From a virus: DNA of 64,000 nt. Below the pieces are notes generated by a model that saw nothing but the letters and a program-made list of their open reading frames with translations, made no database searches and was not told the DNA's origin. Positions 14,248 through 24,026 of this stretch are shown here, one piece after another (positions within the stretch are counted from its first letter, which is position 1; the number at the start of each line of letters is the position of its first letter). The stretch is from positions 1 to 64,000 of IMG/VR virus record IMGVR_UViG_3300000956_000002; one strand, 5' to 3'. A program made the translations under genes and the position numbers.

Positions 14248-16836
14248 ATGATCGATCTCAACATCCTCAAAGACTGCGGCATCTCGGCGGAGACGCTGAA
14301 GGATAAGTTCACGCTGAAGGCGCAGCAGGATGCCAAGGCGCGGTGGAGCGATCGACTGGAGTTTGGTGAAGCAGGGCAGAAGGAAAAGATAGGGCGCTTG
14401 TTGGCGCGGATTTGGGCGCGGATCGAGCAGGGCCGGAATTACGGGATCAAACATTATCGGATTTACGAGGCGATCGACGATTCATGGAATTCACCTTTGA
14501 ACCAGGTCACGCCTTCGATGTTGTGGTCGCTGATCGACAAGGATGTGTCGCCGGATACCACGATAGAGAAGCTGAAGTCATGGGGGATTCGGGTGGAGGA
14601 TTACGTTCACGAGACGCCGGATCCGAAAACGCCGGGGAAAACTCAGAAGCAGGTAGAAATTCCGGCCTTCATGCGGCCGCGGGTGAGTTTGGCGAAGAAT
14701 TACACGGAAATCCGCTGGGCGACGTTGGTGAATGATCGGAAGGCGGTGCCGTTTTTCAAATACGAGCCGGCGATCGCCAACCAAGTGACGCAGATGCGGT
14801 GCGAAGTGATTACCGCGCGCGTCGAGGAGATGGCCAATCAATACAACTACCGCGAGTTGGATAAGCAGATGCGCCTGCGGTTGTTGAAATATGGCAGGCA
14901 ATTCAGTTTTCCGCTGGAAGCATGGCATTGGGAATCGCAGTTGGTGGGGGCCGACAGCGGCTATGCCGGCGTGCCGAAGAAGGATGGGGAGGAACGGACA
15001 GAATACGCGTCGGCCGGTGAATCGGCGGATGAGAACGTGACGATCGATGGGACGTATTCGGGGAACGCGGTTGAGGCCATGACGGAAGAGGACGGCGCGC
15101 TGGGAACAGCGAGCCCCACCCCAAAGGCGAAGTATATCGAGGCGACGGTCAAGGAAGGCATCCGGTATCACCTGCCGCATCCAGCGCGGACGTATTGCGA
15201 CCTGGCGCATTGGGCGGCGACGTTCAACTCCGACAGCGGCGCGCGATATGCGGGTTACTGGAAAGTGATGCGCTTCGGCGAACTGGCGGCGTGCCGGGAT
15301 TATTGGAACATCGATCGCATCAAAATTTCGAATTCGGGCAGTTGGTACACGGCGGGAAAAGGAATTTTCGAGAACGTGTATCCGTGCGTGATGGAATTTC
15401 CGTCGGCGGTTGGACAGAGCGCCGGGGTTGGCGAACACGACGGTGAACGAGTAGTCGGCGACGGGTTCTACGCGAGCACGATGGAGGATAGCGGGATTCT
15501 GGTGAATCACTATTTCGAGAAGCTGAACCCAAAAGAGAACGGGCTGGGCGATTACGATTACGACGTGTGGTTCCGTTTCGTGGTGGCGGCCGATGGCACG
15601 GTGATTTACTGCGAGCCGCTGCCATACTGCCCGGTAGGGTATGTGGGATACGATGCGGATGAAGCGAATGTTTTCCAGTCGAGCATGATGCTGGAGATCA
15701 TTCCGTGGGAAACGCATCTCAACAACCTGTTTTCCCAATACATCATCAGCGTGATCCAGAATTGCTACAACATCACGCAGGTCGATACTGATATTGTTCC
15801 GGAGGATGCGATCCAAGGGCTTGGGAAAATTCCAAGCCTGGCGAACCTCACGACGATCTTAAGATTTTCCGGTAACGAACTGGCCAAGCGTCAGAAAGAA
15901 GTCCGCGCGTTATACAGCGAGCGGTTGTCGCTGTTGAACACGCAGGAAATTGCGCAGGCGATCAAGACGTGTTTGGAACTAACAGAACGCCTACTGGTGA
16001 TGAGCCCGCAGGAAATGGGACAGGCGGCGAGCCACGAGCAGACGCGCGAGGAGGTTCGAGTGGTTTCCGCGAATTCGAGTTCACGATTGGAATTCACGGG
16101 CAACGCGATGGAGCCGTGGACCGACAGAATCAAGCGCATCAACTACGAAGGGCTCATGGCTTATGGCGACGATGAATTTTACGCCCAGGTCCCGTGCTCG
16201 CCGGACCTTCAAGATAAAGAAACGCGCGAAGGTGTTCTTCAGGCCCTCGGGTTCACGTACGAAGGGATCGACGACGAAACGGGGCGGTTGACGGTCAAGG
16301 CCAGCTTGAAGGAATTGAAACGGATGGGCGGCGGGTCGAGCGAAAAGACGGCGATTCCGTATGACAAATTTGTGGCCAACCGGGATTCGCGCGATCGCAT
16401 CAACGAACGCGAGAACGCGCAACAGCAGGTGGCATTTATCGATCGGGTGCTGGCCAACCCGATGCTGATGCAGGCGGTGGGGCCAGACCAGGGCATTGCG
16501 ATGATGAATCGCGTGGCGCGCGGATTGGGATTTGATCGCGACTTCAAGCTGGTGAACAAGATGAACGATGCACAGATGTTGCAGCAGCACACCGAGCAAA
16601 TCATGCAGGGCGTGCAGCAACGGCTTGAGCAAAACAACCAGCAGATGGCCGAGCAGATTAAGGGCATCGTGGATTTGGTCGGGAAGAAAAACGCCGAGCA
16701 GGATGCGCAGATCAAGGCGCTGGCTGGATCGCAGATGCGCGCCATTCGTGGATTGCCACCTGGAGCCGGCGGGATGAACGAAATGCCTGGGATGGAATCG
16801 CCGATGCAGTCGCCGATGGACCAGATGGTCGCCTAA
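14248..16836 (+). CDS. Portal protein
   Basis: The 862-residue product is called portal from position (next to terminase, before scaffold and coat), length (P22-type portals are about 700 residues or more) and architecture. It has a large mixed core and a C-terminal coiled coil rich in Gln (TEQIMQGVQQRLEQNNQQMA, around residues 775 to 800) that would fit a barrel, followed by a Met/Pro/Gly-rich tail. The start at 14248 follows the operator and is preferred over an upstream in-frame ATG at 14113, which would overlap the terminase gene. No motif is diagnostic, so the call depends on context. Confidence 0.75.
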   Translation: MIDLNILKDCGISAETLKDKFTLKAQQDAKARWSDRLEFGEAGQKEKIGRLLARIWARIEQGRNYGIKHYRIYEAIDDSWNSPLNQVTPSMLWSLIDKDVSPDTTIEKLKSWGIRVEDYVHETPDPKTPGKTQKQVEIPAFMRPRVSLAKNYTEIRWATLVNDRKAVPFFKYEPAIANQVTQMRCEVITARVEEMANQYNYRELDKQMRLRLLKYGRQFSFPLEAWHWESQLVGADSGYAGVPKKDGEERTEYASAGESADENVTIDGTYSGNAVEAMTEEDGALGTASPTPKAKYIEATVKEGIRYHLPHPARTYCDLAHWAATFNSDSGARYAGYWKVMRFGELAACRDYWNIDRIKISNSGSWYTAGKGIFENVYPCVMEFPSAVGQSAGVGEHDGERVVGDGFYASTMEDSGILVNHYFEKLNPKENGLGDYDYDVWFRFVVAADGTVIYCEPLPYCPVGYVGYDADEANVFQSSMMLEIIPWETHLNNLFSQYIISVIQNCYNITQVDTDIVPEDAIQGLGKIPSLANLTTILRFSGNELAKRQKEVRALYSERLSLLNTQEIAQAIKTCLELTERLLVMSPQEMGQAASHEQTREEVRVVSANSSSRLEFTGNAMEPWTDRIKRINYEGLMAYGDDEFYAQVPCSPDLQDKETREGVLQALGFTYEGIDDETGRLTVKASLKELKRMGGGSSEKTAIPYDKFVANRDSRDRINERENAQQQVAFIDRVLANPMLMQAVGPDQGIAMMNRVARGLGFDRDFKLVNKMNDAQMLQQHTEQIMQGVQQRLEQNNQQMAEQIKGIVDLVGKKNAEQDAQIKALAGSQMRAIRGLPPGAGGMNEMPGMESPMQSPMDQMVA

Positions 16837-16860
16837 CGATTTTTAAAACACAAAAACCCC

Positions 16861-17655
16861 ATGAACTATCACGCACAAAACCTATCGGACGGAAAACACT
16901 CAATCTTTTGGTGGGGCCGCGCATGGCTCGAACTCCTTTCTAGAAGATTTAGGACAGAATGGATTTTTGGGAGACGGGCTGGTGGGCCGTCTTTTAAAAT
17001 CGAGTTCGGAGAAGGTGATTCCGATGCAGATTTAACGCTTCACTTTTCCGTCCCGTGGATTTTCTCACTGTGGCTCACGATCGAGAATGTCTGGAGAACG
17101 AAGCCGTTTTGGATTGGATTCTACATCTACGAAAAGGTTGCCTACTGCATTTCGATCGCTGCGTTCACGAACGAAAAACGGCACAATGATCCATGGTATC
17201 GAAAAACGATCTATCGCGATTTCCCCTGGGCGCTGACGTGGCACTCCACGGAAATTCTTTGTGAGTCCGCTGAGACAGGGTGGGCAGTCGTATATCGAGA
17301 GGATCGCAAAACACGAAAATGCCGAGACACATTTGAAGTCATGCGCGAGAAGGAGGCGGCTGAAATCAAAGTCAGCAGCAAGTGGCCTTATCGATACGTT
17401 TTGAAAAACGGGACAGTGCAAGATGTTGTCGCCACGATGCACGTCAACCGCATGGAGTGGCGTGCCCGTTGGTGGCCCATAATACCCATTAAAAAATCCC
17501 GCACGAGCATCAGCGTGGATTTCTCTGATGAAGTCGGAGAAGGAACCGGTTCATGGAAAGGCGGGACCATTGGATGTGGATACGACATGTTGCCCGGCGA
17601 AAAGGCTATCGAATGTCTCCGCCGAATGGAGCGCGAACGGAAATTTGATCGATAA
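16861..17655 (+). CDS. Hypothetical structural-region protein, 264 aa
   Basis: A Trp-rich protein (FWWGRAWLELLSRRF, WRARWWPIIPIKK) with a glycine-rich late motif GSWKGGTIGCGYDMLPGE. It lies between portal and scaffold in the same direction with short gaps and is probably expressed with the late genes. Proteins with this late motif occur in phage structural regions in my recollection, without known role. Confidence 0.55.
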   Translation: MNYHAQNLSDGKHSIFWWGRAWLELLSRRFRTEWIFGRRAGGPSFKIEFGEGDSDADLTLHFSVPWIFSLWLTIENVWRTKPFWIGFYIYEKVAYCISIAAFTNEKRHNDPWYRKTIYRDFPWALTWHSTEILCESAETGWAVVYREDRKTRKCRDTFEVMREKEAAEIKVSSKWPYRYVLKNGTVQDVVATMHVNRMEWRARWWPIIPIKKSRTSISVDFSDEVGEGTGSWKGGTIGCGYDMLPGEKAIECLRRMERERKFDR

Positions 17656-17681
17656 TCTCACAACTTCAACAAAACCCCATT

Positions 17682-19304
17682 ATGCCTAAAACCAGCAAAC
17701 CAGCCGGCGGAACTCCCGCTGAAACGCCAAGTTCAACCGCAACTCCACCTGCCGCGGAAACTCCGCCAGCGACCGAGACTCCGGCGGCCGAGCCAAAGCC
17801 GACGCCGACGCCGGAAGAACTCCAGAAGGCGGCGGATGAAATGGTCAATCTTCTGAGTCGCCCGGTGAATTCCTTCGTGAACGCGAGGATCAAGGAGGAA
17901 CAGGCCAAGGCGGAGAAGATTTCAACCGCGGATGCGGATGAGAATCCGGAAAAGGATTTGAAGCAAGACGATGCTCCGGAAGGAGGTGAGAAACAGGAAG
18001 GAGCGGAAACACCGACGGAAGAAAAGCCTGCCGAACCGGCGCCTGAACCTGAATCTCCGCCGAGCGGAGAGCGATTTGTGCCTGGCGCGATGACGCCGGA
18101 GGAGATCAAGGCCACCGCGCGCGAGGCCGTGCGTGAAGAGATTGAAGCGCGCGAGCCGGAGCCCGCGGAGCCGCCGGCAGTTCCACGTGGAACGCCTGAA
18201 GATGAAGGTTTATCGGAGGCTGCCCAGGATCAATTGGTGGTCCTGAGGGAAATGGCCGCACTGAATCCGGCGCATAAGGATTTGCCGGAACGCCAGAAGA
18301 AATTTTGGAAGCAGGAGGAGAAGTATCGCGCGCAATGGGAACAGGCAAATCCCGGCGCGGCGTTCGATCCGAACTCTGGCGATCACGCGTCGTTCTACAA
18401 AAACGAACCGTTTGTCCCCATGCGCGATTTCAAGGCCGCAGAACGTTCGATCATTGCGCGCGAGGCTGAGGAGCGGGCGGTAAATCGTCTCCGGAAGGAG
18501 CAGGAGCCACGTTTGCGCGAGATCGAATTGAAGGAGCGCGAGCGCGAGGCGGCGCCGGAGATTGCGAATTCGGTGGCGGATACGGCCGAGGAGGTTTTTG
18601 CGTCCGTCCCGCAGTTCAAGGACCTGTTCAAACCAAAGGCGTTATCCAAGGCGGATATGGAAAAAGCCGAGCAGATCAATCCGATCCTGGCCGACGACGC
18701 ACAGGCCGAGATGGAACGGGCGGTTGTGCTGGTTGGGGAACTTGAAAAACTGACGCGACTGCCTGGGCATTACCAAATCGATTACTCGAAGAAGCACAAG
18801 GCCAAGAACGGCCAGGTCATCGCGCCGCATGTCGAACTGGAACACGAAGCCGGCGAGGCTGAGGTGGAATTGCTCAAGAAAAGCGAGCGCAACGGCAAGA
18901 AGTTGATCTCCGTAGCCGAGCGCGATGCTCGAGTACAGCAGATCAACCGGATGCCGGCGGCGAGGATGAAACAGGCGGCGGAAGAGTTGTTTGCGCGCTA
19001 CGATTGGCTGCAACCAAGCGACACACGAGCGCACATTATCGCGAAATCCAAGGCCAGATTGAGTCAAAAGGCCGAGCGCTTCGCAAAAATCACGCCGACA
19101 GCGGCTCAAAACTCAGCGCCCGACAACAAACCAGCGCCATCAACGCCGAAACCTGCGGCAACTCCAGCAAAACCAAGCGGAAAAGCCGGTTTGCCGAGGG
19201 GCACTTCAGGTGTTTCATCGTCCGACGTAGCGGACAATGCGCCGAAAACCAAGAGCGAAGTCGAAAAAACAGCAGATTTTCTGGTGAATCGCTACCGCCC
19301 GTAA
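17682..19304 (+). CDS. Scaffolding-like protein
   Basis: A 540-residue, highly charged protein. The first 150 residues are Pro/Ala/Thr/Glu-rich and disordered, the centre (about 250 to 330) is strongly helical (EEERAVNRLRKEQEPRLREI region), and the tail is Pro/Lys/Ser-rich. Composition, length and place directly before the coat protein gene fit a capsid scaffold. No protease motif is visible. Confidence 0.65.
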   Translation: MPKTSKPAGGTPAETPSSTATPPAAETPPATETPAAEPKPTPTPEELQKAADEMVNLLSRPVNSFVNARIKEEQAKAEKISTADADENPEKDLKQDDAPEGGEKQEGAETPTEEKPAEPAPEPESPPSGERFVPGAMTPEEIKATAREAVREEIEAREPEPAEPPAVPRGTPEDEGLSEAAQDQLVVLREMAALNPAHKDLPERQKKFWKQEEKYRAQWEQANPGAAFDPNSGDHASFYKNEPFVPMRDFKAAERSIIAREAEERAVNRLRKEQEPRLREIELKEREREAAPEIANSVADTAEEVFASVPQFKDLFKPKALSKADMEKAEQINPILADDAQAEMERAVVLVGELEKLTRLPGHYQIDYSKKHKAKNGQVIAPHVELEHEAGEAEVELLKKSERNGKKLISVAERDARVQQINRMPAARMKQAAEELFARYDWLQPSDTRAHIIAKSKARLSQKAERFAKITPTAAQNSAPDNKPAPSTPKPAATPAKPSGKAGLPRGTSGVSSSDVADNAPKTKSEVEKTADFLVNRYRP

Positions 19305-19322
19305 CAGGTTTAGGTCGAATAG

Positions 19323-19347
19323 TTTCCGTATTCCGTGAGTTACGGAT
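19323..19347. promoter_or_regulatory. Operator site before the coat gene
   Basis: TTTCCGTATTCCGTGAGTTACGGAT combines three half-sites, TTTCCGTA, TTCCGTGA and TTACGGAT. It lies in the 67-base gap between scaffold and coat genes. A TTGACC follows at 19356, but there is no room for a promoter before the start codon at 19372, so this looks like a site that acts on transcripts passing through. Confidence 0.55.
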
Positions 19348-19371
19348 GAAACATTTGACCTTAAACTTGTT

Positions 19372-21111
19372 ATGGATACACCGGTAATTTCCGATCGCTT
19401 CACCGAGCAATGCGCGGTGGTTTACGCGAACAACAACGACACCTGCGGCGGGGCAACGCGGGAAAACATTGCGTATTTCACGCCCGACCTGATGCAGACG
19501 ATGTTTGCGCCGGGTGGTTTGTGGGCGGAGATGGATGCGTGGTTCGAGACGGCCTTCGAAATGAAGGCGTGCGGCACGCGCACCTACTCGATGTATGACT
19601 GGATCATGGCCAACACGCGCCAAGGCGGCGCGCAACTCCTGCAAAAGATCAAGCAGGGCCCAGGCAAATCACTTTTGCAGCCGTTCATCCTCGCGCGCCA
19701 AAGCTCGATCATCAATGACGACTACTGGAACGTCTCGAACGGCTGGCAGCAGAACGCGTATTCCGCAGGATCGACCGGGCCGTTGACCTCCGACGATTTG
19801 GCGGAAGGCGAATCGACTGATCGCGTCGTCCGCGTGACATCTTCGAACGGCATTGAACTGGTGAGTAACTGGTTCAATCCCGGCATGCAGCAGTTCATCG
19901 TGACGAACGAAAGCGACACGGTGGGCATCGGCATGTGGCAGGTTTTGGCCAGCGCTGCGGCGACCAACGGCAGTTACGTCGATGTGTTGCTCCGCGACAT
20001 GAACGGCGGCGCCACCCAATCCAACTACGATTCTTCGCCGACCTCCGGTTTGCTGGTGCGTTCGACGAATAACGTCAATGACTTCGAAAAATGGTGCCAC
20101 AACGAGCCGAATTACGACGGCCGCAAGCTGGTGCCGATGTGGATCAAGACGTTCCGCCGTTCACGCTGCGTCGATTCCGAATACCTGAAGTTTTACGCGC
20201 GGCTCATGTCCGGCGCGAACAAGGCGTTCAAGGAATTCGGCGACCTTCCGCTGGCCGAGCGCAATGCCCAGGACGAACTGCATCACAAGAAAGCGTTCGT
20301 GAACAACTTCTTCTTCAGCGTGCCGTCGGATGCGAACCAGAACATCAACGACTGGCAGGAATTGGAAGAAATCCGGACGCCCAGCGGTTACTCGGTTGAC
20401 CCCGGCACGGGCGGCAAGTTGATTGCGTTGCGAGCCGAAAACATCGGTGTGCTCGAACAACTCCGGCGCTGCAATCGCGTGCGCGATTTGCAGAACCAAC
20501 CGCTGAACTTCTACGAGTTCCTGAACGAGAACTATCGCATCATGCGCAGTCGCGGGAACAACCCTAAGAAGGGCGGGGCGATGGAAATCGACTGGTACAC
20601 CGATAGCACGACCGCGGCGAACATTCATCGTGGCGTCATCGCGTATTGGAAGAAGGAGACGCAGGAAACCCTGGCGCTGAACCACGAGATGACCAAGACG
20701 AACACGTTCGGGATGAAATATCGCTCCTACAGCGACTTCGTTTTCCCGACGGGCTTGACCATCAACATCATCGTGAACGACGCGTTCGACGATTGGGTTA
20801 ATGCCGGCGGTCCCCGCATTTTGACGGCGTTGGATCTCGGCGCCAACGGGACGGTTTACTGGCTGCAAGTGGCGTCCAACCGCAAGCAGTACACGACCGG
20901 AGAAGTCGATAACCTGGCGAAGATCGATCGCGAATGGGCGTGTGTGATGGAAAGCGTCAGCGAAGAGCGGACGTTGCATTCCGACACTGGCGCTGTGGTT
21001 GTCGAATGCCCGCAGGATCAACTTTGGATTTGGGGCATCGCAAACGAAACGCCGGATGTGACCGGTGTGAACACCGAGAACGAAACGCCGTACTACCACG
21101 ACTTGATCTAA
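19372..21111 (+). CDS. Major capsid protein (by position)
   Basis: A 579-residue protein following the scaffold gene. It is rich in Asn, Asp, Thr and aromatic residues, with few long helices, as coat proteins are. It has no recognised motif, so the assignment rests on gene order, size and the attenuator-like hairpins downstream. Its length exceeds the HK97 core (about 300 residues), which suggests extra domains. Confidence 0.65.
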   Translation: MDTPVISDRFTEQCAVVYANNNDTCGGATRENIAYFTPDLMQTMFAPGGLWAEMDAWFETAFEMKACGTRTYSMYDWIMANTRQGGAQLLQKIKQGPGKSLLQPFILARQSSIINDDYWNVSNGWQQNAYSAGSTGPLTSDDLAEGESTDRVVRVTSSNGIELVSNWFNPGMQQFIVTNESDTVGIGMWQVLASAAATNGSYVDVLLRDMNGGATQSNYDSSPTSGLLVRSTNNVNDFEKWCHNEPNYDGRKLVPMWIKTFRRSRCVDSEYLKFYARLMSGANKAFKEFGDLPLAERNAQDELHHKKAFVNNFFFSVPSDANQNINDWQELEEIRTPSGYSVDPGTGGKLIALRAENIGVLEQLRRCNRVRDLQNQPLNFYEFLNENYRIMRSRGNNPKKGGAMEIDWYTDSTTAANIHRGVIAYWKKETQETLALNHEMTKTNTFGMKYRSYSDFVFPTGLTINIIVNDAFDDWVNAGGPRILTALDLGANGTVYWLQVASNRKQYTTGEVDNLAKIDREWACVMESVSEERTLHSDTGAVVVECPQDQLWIWGIANETPDVTGVNTENETPYYHDLI

Positions 21112-21131
21112 GTCGGAACGAATCTTTACCG

Positions 21132-21209
21132 GGACTGCTTCTCACAGGCGGCAGTCCTCGGTTTAAGAAAATGATCCGGCTTGGGTTCATTGGGGTTCCT
21201 GAGCCGGAT
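21132..21209 (+). terminator. Two tandem hairpins downstream of the coat gene
   Basis: GGACTGC (21132..21138) pairs with GCAGTCC (21151..21157), and ATCCGGCT (21174..21181) pairs with AGCCGGAT (21202..21209). The second is followed by TCTCTTAAAAA rather than a run of T. Incomplete termination here would give more coat protein than downstream products, as is common in phages. Confidence 0.45.
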
Positions 21210-21237
21210 TCTCTTAAAAACCCCAGCGCATAACCCC

Positions 21238-21702
21238 ATGAGATATTTCAAAAAAATCCTTCCGAAAAACCCGGTGGAAGTGAACGGGAAGATGTTCACG
21301 TTTCCGGCGACGGCGGCAGGAGTCGGTTTGCTGGCGGTGAATCCCGCGACACGTCCGGATTTGATTCGCGGCTTTGAGATGTTGATCGCCAAGCAGCGTG
21401 GCGGGATTTCCGAGATCACGCAGGCTGAATACGAAGGCGAAAAAAAAAAGACACCGAGCCCGAAACCAAAGTCGGGGCAGGACTCGCTCACAGCCAGCCA
21501 GTTCAACCAAATCCGCCTCGCCGCCGACCGCGTAAATGCGGCGCGTGCGGACACTGAGCGGGAGCGGGCAAAGCGGCAATTGACGCCGACGATCAACCGA
21601 AGCTTCAAGCGGCCGGGGATGAAATTCGCAGGGGCGACGGCCAATCCTGAACCGGGCCAGACGCAGCCGGGGCAATGGCGACCGGGGATTTCCGATCGGT
21701 AA
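21238..21702 (+). CDS. Hypothetical head-region protein, 154 aa
   Basis: The start at 21238 (MRYFKKILPKNPVEVNGKMF) lies 28 bases after the second hairpin. The first 60 residues look like a beta-rich unit, the rest is Lys/Gln/Pro-rich and disordered, with a run of ten A bases near 21440 that would be prone to slippage. Probably a small head or decoration protein from context. Confidence 0.5.
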   Translation: MRYFKKILPKNPVEVNGKMFTFPATAAGVGLLAVNPATRPDLIRGFEMLIAKQRGGISEITQAEYEGEKKKTPSPKPKSGQDSLTASQFNQIRLAADRVNAARADTERERAKRQLTPTINRSFKRPGMKFAGATANPEPGQTQPGQWRPGISDR

Positions 21703-21708
21703 TCGCGA

Positions 21709-23271
21709 ATGCAAACCTACCAACAATTCACGACGAAGCTGCGGGGCAGAATCTGGCCTGGGCGTGAGCCTGCGAATTTGGTGGCGCCGCATGACGCGAT
21801 GTTTCAGACGGCGATGCTCGAACTCCAGAAGTGGGTGCCGTGCCTGAAGGAATACAACATTTCAACTTACGAAAGCGCGGACCGTGAATGGGATGGGGCC
21901 AAGACGCGCGTGCAGATGCCGAATGGGCAGATTCGTCGGGTTTACACCGTGGCCGGCGGAACTGATCGCTGGCGGGATCGCGTTTTTTATCGGTCGTCGA
22001 ATGTCCGGGAGATGGAGTGCTGGGCGCGCAATTTGATGGACGCCGAGACGCCGCCATTGCCGGATTTGGGTTACGGCGTGCGGGCGGAGAGCGAATCCAG
22101 CGATTGGGAACATGGCCGGGCGCGTCAGGGGATTTGGGCGCATTACCGCGGGAAGCTTTACATGGCGCCGTGGTTGCAGACCTACGAATTGCTGGTCGTT
22201 GAATGGGACGGCGAGAAGCAAGAATGGCAGGCCGGCGATGGGGTTGATCCGCGCATTTGGCGACACGATGCCGAGATGGCGGTGGAACTTTACGTCAAAT
22301 GGCGGCACGAACAGAGTTACGGCGACATTGGTATTTCTCGGGAAATCAAAGCGACGTTCGACCGTGTGCTGGCAGATTTGATGCACTGGTGCCGGGAGAA
22401 TACGCGCCAGCGGCAGGATGAAATTTGCGCGTCGGAAGGTGGGACGATCGATCCGCGTCCGGCGGGCACAGATGATTTGTCGGAGGACGATGAGGATCCG
22501 ACAGAGAATACGACGGATGAGGATGAAGTGCTGTTCAACGCGGTCGGCGATTTAGGCGACGACACAGAAGCGGCGGCGGCGGTGGCTGAAGCCGTCATTG
22601 CCGATAATCCCGAAGTTTTCATTGCGCTCGGGGACCTGACTTACAACGACGATTTCGAGGCAGACTTCGGCGTCAAATACAGCGCGCTCATGACCGGTAA
22701 TAAACTGATTCCAGTGCCGGGAAATCACGACGTTATCGATGGGAGCCTCAATACGTTCTCAGAATACTTTGCGGATTTCGTGGGGAACAATGGCCGGAAT
22801 TACGAAGCGACGATCGGGCCTTGCCACATCCTTGTTTACAACACGGAGGACACGGACGGCATCGATCCTGATTCAGCCCAGGCGGAATGGTTGCGGGCGA
22901 AACTGCTGCTTTCGACAGCGCGCTGGAAAATTGTGGTGATGCACAAGGCGCCGTATTCGTCGGACTCGACGCACGGTTCGAACGCTGATTTGCAATTCCC
23001 GTGGGAGGATTGGGGGGCAGTGCCAGATGTCATCATAGCGGCTCACGCGCACGATTACGAACGGTTGGAGGTTGGTGGCGTTCCGTATTTCGTCGTCGGG
23101 ACCGGCGGACATTCGCTTCGAGATTTCGGATCGGCGGTAGATGGCAGTCAGTTCCGGGACAACACGCACTACGGTCGGCTCATTGGGGAAGTGAATTGCG
23201 ATCGCATGATTTTGAGTTTCAAGAGCGTGGACAATGAAGTCCTAGACTCACTGACGATCACGAAGGAATGA
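21709..23271 (+). CDS. Head-tail adaptor fused to a metallophosphoesterase
   Basis: A 520-residue protein in two parts. Residues 1 to about 245 have a helical and Trp-rich pattern (MLELQKWVPCLKEYNISTYE, VELYVKWRHEQSYGDIGISR) as in podovirus adaptor or tail-tube connector proteins that follow the coat gene. After an acidic linker (DDLSEDDEDPTENTTDEDE), residues about 280 to 510 form a calcineurin-like phosphoesterase: GDLGDDTE, GDLTYNDDF, VPGNHDVID, VVMHKAPYSS and AHAHDYERL give the D-x-H, G-D, G-N-H-D, H and G-H-x-H-type metal ligands (here AHAHD). I infer the fusion from one continuous frame without a break. A hydrolase on the virion is rare. Confidence 0.7.
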   Translation: MQTYQQFTTKLRGRIWPGREPANLVAPHDAMFQTAMLELQKWVPCLKEYNISTYESADREWDGAKTRVQMPNGQIRRVYTVAGGTDRWRDRVFYRSSNVREMECWARNLMDAETPPLPDLGYGVRAESESSDWEHGRARQGIWAHYRGKLYMAPWLQTYELLVVEWDGEKQEWQAGDGVDPRIWRHDAEMAVELYVKWRHEQSYGDIGISREIKATFDRVLADLMHWCRENTRQRQDEICASEGGTIDPRPAGTDDLSEDDEDPTENTTDEDEVLFNAVGDLGDDTEAAAAVAEAVIADNPEVFIALGDLTYNDDFEADFGVKYSALMTGNKLIPVPGNHDVIDGSLNTFSEYFADFVGNNGRNYEATIGPCHILVYNTEDTDGIDPDSAQAEWLRAKLLLSTARWKIVVMHKAPYSSDSTHGSNADLQFPWEDWGAVPDVIIAAHAHDYERLEVGGVPYFVVGTGGHSLRDFGSAVDGSQFRDNTHYGRLIGEVNCDRMILSFKSVDNEVLDSLTITKE

Positions 23272-23300
23272 GATTTTTAACAATTTTAAGGAACCTATTT

Positions 23301-23762
23301 ATGAAAACAGAAGTGAGAGGTCCAGGGCTTGATAAAAACGCAACGAACTCGCGAATTTATTTGAAGCGGGAGGCGCAAGAAATCGCGAGCGCCACACAAG
23401 TGGATGTCCTCGGCGCAGCGCTGGAGGCTGGTGGCGATTATCTCATTGAGGCGTTGATCACGTTCACAGTGGAAACCAACGGGGCCGCGTTTTCGCTGGA
23501 TGTGTCGGCGGACGACATCTCGGTGGATATGTGGGCCGTGGACGCAAATGGGTTGACCAGTCGCCTGGTCGCAAATTCTTTAGCCGAGGAGATCGCGGTC
23601 GGAGGCGATTTGGCTGCGGAAGGGTGTTTGCATTTAAACGGGGTCGTTTTAGGCGCGGCGGGTGGGAATTTCAAAATCAAGTCAGGACAGCACACATCGG
23701 CTCCAGAGGCGCCGTTGGCGATCGGGGCTGGAAGTTACCTGCGCGTCACGAAACTCAATTAA
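23301..23762 (+). CDS. Hypothetical beta-rich virion protein
   Basis: The start at 23301 follows TTTTAAGGAACC, a good ribosome site; an in-frame ATG at 23268 overlaps the upstream gene. The protein (153 residues) alternates short hydrophobic strands with Gly and Asn, typical of small tail or decoration proteins. No family recognised. Confidence 0.55.
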   Translation: MKTEVRGPGLDKNATNSRIYLKREAQEIASATQVDVLGAALEAGGDYLIEALITFTVETNGAAFSLDVSADDISVDMWAVDANGLTSRLVANSLAEEIAVGGDLAAEGCLHLNGVVLGAAGGNFKIKSGQHTSAPEAPLAIGAGSYLRVTKLN

Positions 23763-23776
23763 GGAAAGGAAACACC

Positions 23777-24022
23777 ATGGCACTACTTGCTCCATACGTT
23801 CCGACTGAAATCGTGCATCCGGATGCTGATGGCGCTTTGCCGCCAAGTAGCAGCGACGGAGCCGCTGGACTTATCGGGAATGGTCCGCCGGATGGGAACA
23901 CTGCCAGCGATGGAACGACTGCGGAAGATGCGGTCGAAGGGACGACGTGGCTGGATGATGACACGGACGTTCTTTACGTGAAAAAGGCGGACGGGACCTG
24001 GACGACGGGAACGAGCGTTTAA
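23777..24022 (+). CDS. Small acidic tail-region protein
   Basis: 81 residues, starting MALLAPYVPTEIVHPDADGA after AAGGAAAGGAAACACC. The middle is Gly/Ser/Asp-rich and the end has DVLYVKKADGTWTTG, a pattern seen in tail fibre modules. It is placed between adaptor and fibre genes. Confidence 0.55.
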   Translation: MALLAPYVPTEIVHPDADGALPPSSSDGAAGLIGNGPPDGNTASDGTTAEDAVEGTTWLDDDTDVLYVKKADGTWTTGTSV

Positions 24023-24026
24023 ATTT

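Noticed and set aside
14578-15816. 412-codon minus-strand frame opposite the portal gene
   Set aside because: Rich in Arg, His and Pro with no coupling; it is the antisense shadow of the portal gene, which has the better composition.
20161-21099. 312-codon minus-strand frame opposite the coat gene
   Set aside because: Antisense of a gene with clear late-gene context; composition typical of shadows.
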